NCBI GenBank assembly: GCA_905178155.1
Contig: CAJINV010000021.1
Coordinates: forward strand, 160,360 to 224,359
Length of the DNA: 64,000 bases
Direction: 5' to 3'
Source: Amoebophrya sp. A120
Taxonomy: Eukaryota; Sar; Dinophyceae; Syndiniales; Amoebophryaceae
Under the pieces are notes generated by a model, which was not told where the DNA came from, made no database searches, and was given only the letters and a program-made list of their open reading frames with translations. Positions 61,164 to 64,000 of this stretch are shown here, in pieces (the stretch's first letter is position 1; each line of letters begins with the position of its first letter). The position numbers and the translations under genes are program-made.

Positions 61164-63811
61164 ATGGCGCGCTCTTTCGTATACATCTGTTTTCAAAGCC
61201 GCCTTCGCCTGCTCAATGTCTGGTCGCAGCTGGCGTTGATGTTTGTTAGCTCCTTCCACGGCCTGCTGAGCGAGCATGTCTTTGCCGTGGCCCGGTTCAT
61301 GGCCTTCTCGCGGCCCTCCCGCACGGATTCGCCAGGTCCCAAAGCGCCGCCGCGGAATCTCCTCCGGCAGCCGGACGAGGACGAATTTGACGGTGGTGCT
61401 CAAGTTGCGCAAGAGCACGTGCCGGCGTCCAGCGGCGGACCCAGTTTGACCGCTTCGGGCCGCTTGCGGCGTTCGTCCGGCCAACTTCGCAGCTCTGGCG
61501 GTGTCCCGGCCAGTAGCAGCGCGGCGGCATCTTCGCGTCCCGGGGGTCGCATGTCGCAACTGGGTGCGCCAGATCATGCCCCCGCGGAGCAGTATGGCGA
61601 GCCAGCGCGGACGAGTTTCTTCCACCAGCAGGCAGCCGTCGCAAAGCCCAGCTCCCCGGCCGGCGCTGCAACTTCTTACCTGTTCCAGCAATCACCAGGC
61701 TCGTCTTTTGCTAGTAATTTGTTATCAGCCGCAGGAGGTGGAACAACAGCAGGAGCTCCGTTCTACGCACCGCCATACACGGGCGCAACGTCAGGCAGCA
61801 CAACATCGCAACACCGCCCGGTGCCGCGGTTGCATTACCAGAAAACTTTGGAGCAACAGCAGCGCGAGGCTTTTCTGGCCGCCAGAGACCCCGCGAGCGG
61901 GTTTTTGGATGAAGAGACCATCGAGGGCGACTTCAGCGACGCGGACAGCAATAACAGCGAGGCTTCCACCTCCAACTTCGTCCGAAAATGTTGCAACACG
62001 GCCTTCGGAAAGGCGTTCTTCGGCACGTCCTTACTGCTCGCCAGCACCGGGGGAGCACTCATCGGCGGGTGGAACTGGGGGCGCCAGCAAGCACTCGGGC
62101 AGTGCGCGGCGGCCCAGGCGCAACGAGCGGTGTTGCAGGACGGGTGGGTGTATCAAATGTAAAAATGTCTGGGTCTGGAAGAATGCAACTTGTCATGCTA
62201 AATCTGAAGCATGCAAAAATCTGTGTTGCGTGATTACCAAAAGTCGTCCAGTTTTGACCAAGTCGGGAAGCAGTTTCTCATGCAGGATAGGCATGGGAAA
62301 GATCGCGCATAATCTGTCATGCTAGGTCCTGCATTCCAGACCTCACGGGTCATGGAAAAGCTGCATGACAAGTCGCGCACTCTTCCAGACCCAGACATTT
62401 TTACATTTGATAGGGTGTTGCCGGCCATGGGCGGCGGGGGTTCATCGATCGACTTATCCTGTGCAAAAGTATCGTACTCGTAGTAATCGCAGTCATGCAA
62501 GACAAATTTCATTTTCAAGCTAAATCAGCATGACAAATTCCGTATGTCATGCTGAGGCAATTTGTGTTGCAATACTACGAATGCGATACTTTTGCAGTTC
62601 ATACGACTTCGCCGGTGGCAATTCGCCATTCACCGCAAAAGCAGGGCCGCCTGGTACTGATTTTTGATATACCTTTGTTACTGTTTCGATTTTTTTACTC
62701 CTGTTGCGCAGGGGCGTGCTGTTGTCCATCGTCTACCTACTTTCTCTCAACAATCCTCGGCTACTTGTTTGAACAAGAGTTCTGTCGCCAAAGCACCCTG
62801 TTCGGCAAAACGCAACAAAAACATGATCGCAAACCCCAACCCGCTTTGGCTTTGATCATTACAACTCCACGACGACCTGCAGACCGCACGCTGGGGCAAC
62901 AGCTTGCGGCAGATCAGGATGTTGGTGTTGCGCCAGCAGGGAGGTCGTCTTCATCTGAGGACTCTCCTTGGGTTCATCACGCGGTACGACAAAAAGCCGA
63001 TTCTGACCAGCTGCACGAGCCTGGTGAGGATGTTCATCTTGATGCGGATAATCCCCCAGCACCCCCCTCCCCCCCGCCCCCCGACCCCGACGTTCAGCAC
63101 GACCTTCGAGACTGGGTTACCGTGGAAAGAACCGGGCGGAGCATCGGTTTCATCCTGCACGGCCTGGGACAACTGGCGCAGGATTACGACGACGAAGTGG
63201 CCTTTTTCACCCAGCATTTGGGCCCGAAGGGGTGGACGTTTTATTCCATTGAATACGTGTTCACCAAAAACAAATCCGAGAAGAAGGAACGGCGCGAGAC
63301 CTTCCGCGGCATGTCGCTGGAGGAACAGGCGAAAACTGCTTGCGTGCAGATTGTAGAAAAATTGTTGCAGGAGCAACCCGATGTTGCACTCTACGACAAC
63401 ATTGCCATCATTGGCCACAGCAACGGCGGGATCGTGGCGCGCGCGGTGTTGCAAAACTGCGACCTCGGCTACAACGAGCAAAAGTTCACGCACTTCGTGT
63501 CCGTGTCCGGGCCGCTGCGGGGCGTGGCGTTTCTGCCTCATCAACTACTGCCGCACGCCAAAATCTTGCCGGAGTGGGTGGAAGACCACGTCGACGGGCT
63601 GTTGGACCACATTGCGTTACCTTTGAATCACTACCCGCTGAACAAGTTTCTAGGCCCTGCGGGGTACTACTACAACCCCGCGGAGGTCGAGAAATTTCAC
63701 AAAGCAGATACCTTCCGCTCCATTCTGGACAACACGGCGGCGTGTATAACTCCTATTGCTGAGCGGTGTGAGTTAAAATTTTGCAACAGGGAGGAAAATC
63801 GCCCACGCTGA
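61164..63811 (+). CDS. Alpha/beta-hydrolase (PGAP1/lipase-like) with membrane segment, 722 aa or longer
   Basis: Start ATG 61164 (MARSFVYICFQSRLRLLNVW). Exons 61164-62150, 62418-62454, 62609-62653 and 62712-63811 total 2169 nt. The N-terminal 290 residues are disordered (Ser/Gly/Pro/Ala), then GTSLLLASTGGALIGGWNWG could be a weak membrane span. The last exon carries the hydrolase: GFILHGLGQ (oxyanion strand and HG), IIGHSNGGIVARAVLQN with nucleophile Ser near residue 590, then FTHFVSVSGPLRGVAF. GHSxGGIVAR is typical of PGAP1-type and other serine lipases; Met is replaced by Asn. Substrate unknown. Introns are a family A introner, a family B introner and a 58-nt GT-AG intron. A donor-like GTGTGAGTTA at 63766 suggests the true gene continues past the window edge, so the C-terminus after about PIAERC is uncertain. 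Confidence 0.75.
62151..62412. mobile_element. Introner, family A subtype 2, inverted orientation (262 nt)
   Basis: TATCAAATGTAAAAATGTCT ... ACATTTTTACATTTGATA; target duplication GGGTG (62146-62150 and 62413-62417). Excision joins GGG TGG GTG to TTG CCG GCC. The interior reads as the reverse complement of the element at 50820. Confidence 0.93.
62455..62603. mobile_element. Introner, family B (149 nt)
   Basis: TATCCTGTGCAAAAGTATCG ... GCGATACTTTTGCAGTTCATA; target duplication CGACT (62450-62454 and 62604-62608). Excision gives ATC GAC TTC GCC. Lies 37 nt of exon after the previous introner. Confidence 0.92.
62654..62711 (+). other. Short canonical GT-AG intron (58 nt)
   Basis: GTACTGAT ... 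ACTCCTGTTGCGCAG, phase 1; joins CCG CCT G to GG GCG TGC and sets the frame that reads through the hydrolase domain. Confidence 0.75.
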
Positions 63812-63871
63812 AAAGTTTTTCACACTTTTCAAACTTTCTAAAGCTGTCGAGATTTGCGAAATCGCTCACCG

Positions 63872-64000
63872 CCCAACGGCCAACGGCAACCGGCCAAATC
63901 GCAAACGGCCAACGGCCAAATCGCAAACGGCCAGCGGCCAAATCGCAAACGGCCAACGGCCAAAGCGCAAACGGCCAGCGGCCAAATCGCAAACGGCCAA
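63872..64000. repeat. 22-nt minisatellite at the right edge
   Basis: Tandem units of AAATCGCAAACGGCCAACGG followed by CC, with A/G variation (CCAACGG or CCAGCGG) and one AAAGCGC unit. At least five units; continues beyond the window. Confidence 0.95.

Overview
The window looks like nuclear DNA of an alveolate, most probably a syndinian dinoflagellate of the Amoebophrya type. Proteins are full of S/T/E/Q-rich low-complexity stretches, all three stop codons are used normally, and every gene I can support firmly lies on the + strand. Most strikingly, many introns are short TE-like elements with terminal inverted repeats (TIRs), each bounded by a 5-nt duplication. From memory, intronic elements of this kind ('introners') are known from Amoebophrya genomes. 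The organism call is an inference; no rRNA or tRNA is visible.

Layout. 1-2705: non-canonical poly(A) polymerase/TUTase, 5' end outside. 3605-3916: small unknown ORF. 4390-6060: GC-rich island. 6387-8696: intronless unknown protein. 10228-12228: 362-aa membrane protein with four introners. 12909-14747: TVP23/FAM18 family Golgi protein. 15249-17932: probable mitochondrial ribosomal protein uL6 with five introners. 18668-28663: one 3331-aa intronless, disordered ORF. 30085-35297: 871-aa type II membrane protein resembling a glycosyltransferase. 36077-36886: N-myristoylation-type protein. 38622-39376: unknown exon. 39590-41771: 482-aa disordered protein. 41772-47929: gene-poor and repeat-bearing. 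47930-52921: NRPS-like adenylation + carrier protein + ankyrin fusion. 54390-59312: choline-transporter-like (SLC44-type) membrane protein. 61164-63811: alpha/beta-hydrolase with a GHSNGG motif. A 22-nt minisatellite runs off the right edge.

The central result is the introner set: 25 elements in eight genes, in seven TIR families (A-G). Every element starts TAT and ends ATA. In 19 of 25 the flanking 5-mers are identical, and in five more they differ at one or two positions. Removing each element plus one 5-mer copy, together with the canonical introns, gives an open frame with total coding length divisible by three in all seven genes that can be assembled completely (362, 276, 322, 871, 482, 1485 and 722 aa). 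In most cases no register of the duplication gives GT-AG ends, so these introns are non-canonical, while ordinary GT-AG introns occur in the same genes. The same element types are found in both orientations, two copies are nearly identical, and one copy carries a nested insertion with its own target duplication.

The genes do not form an obvious pathway. They are a mixed housekeeping and secretory set (RNA tailing, Golgi trafficking, mitochondrial translation, glycosylation, lipid/choline handling, amino-acid activation) linked by shared orientation and by the introner invasion.
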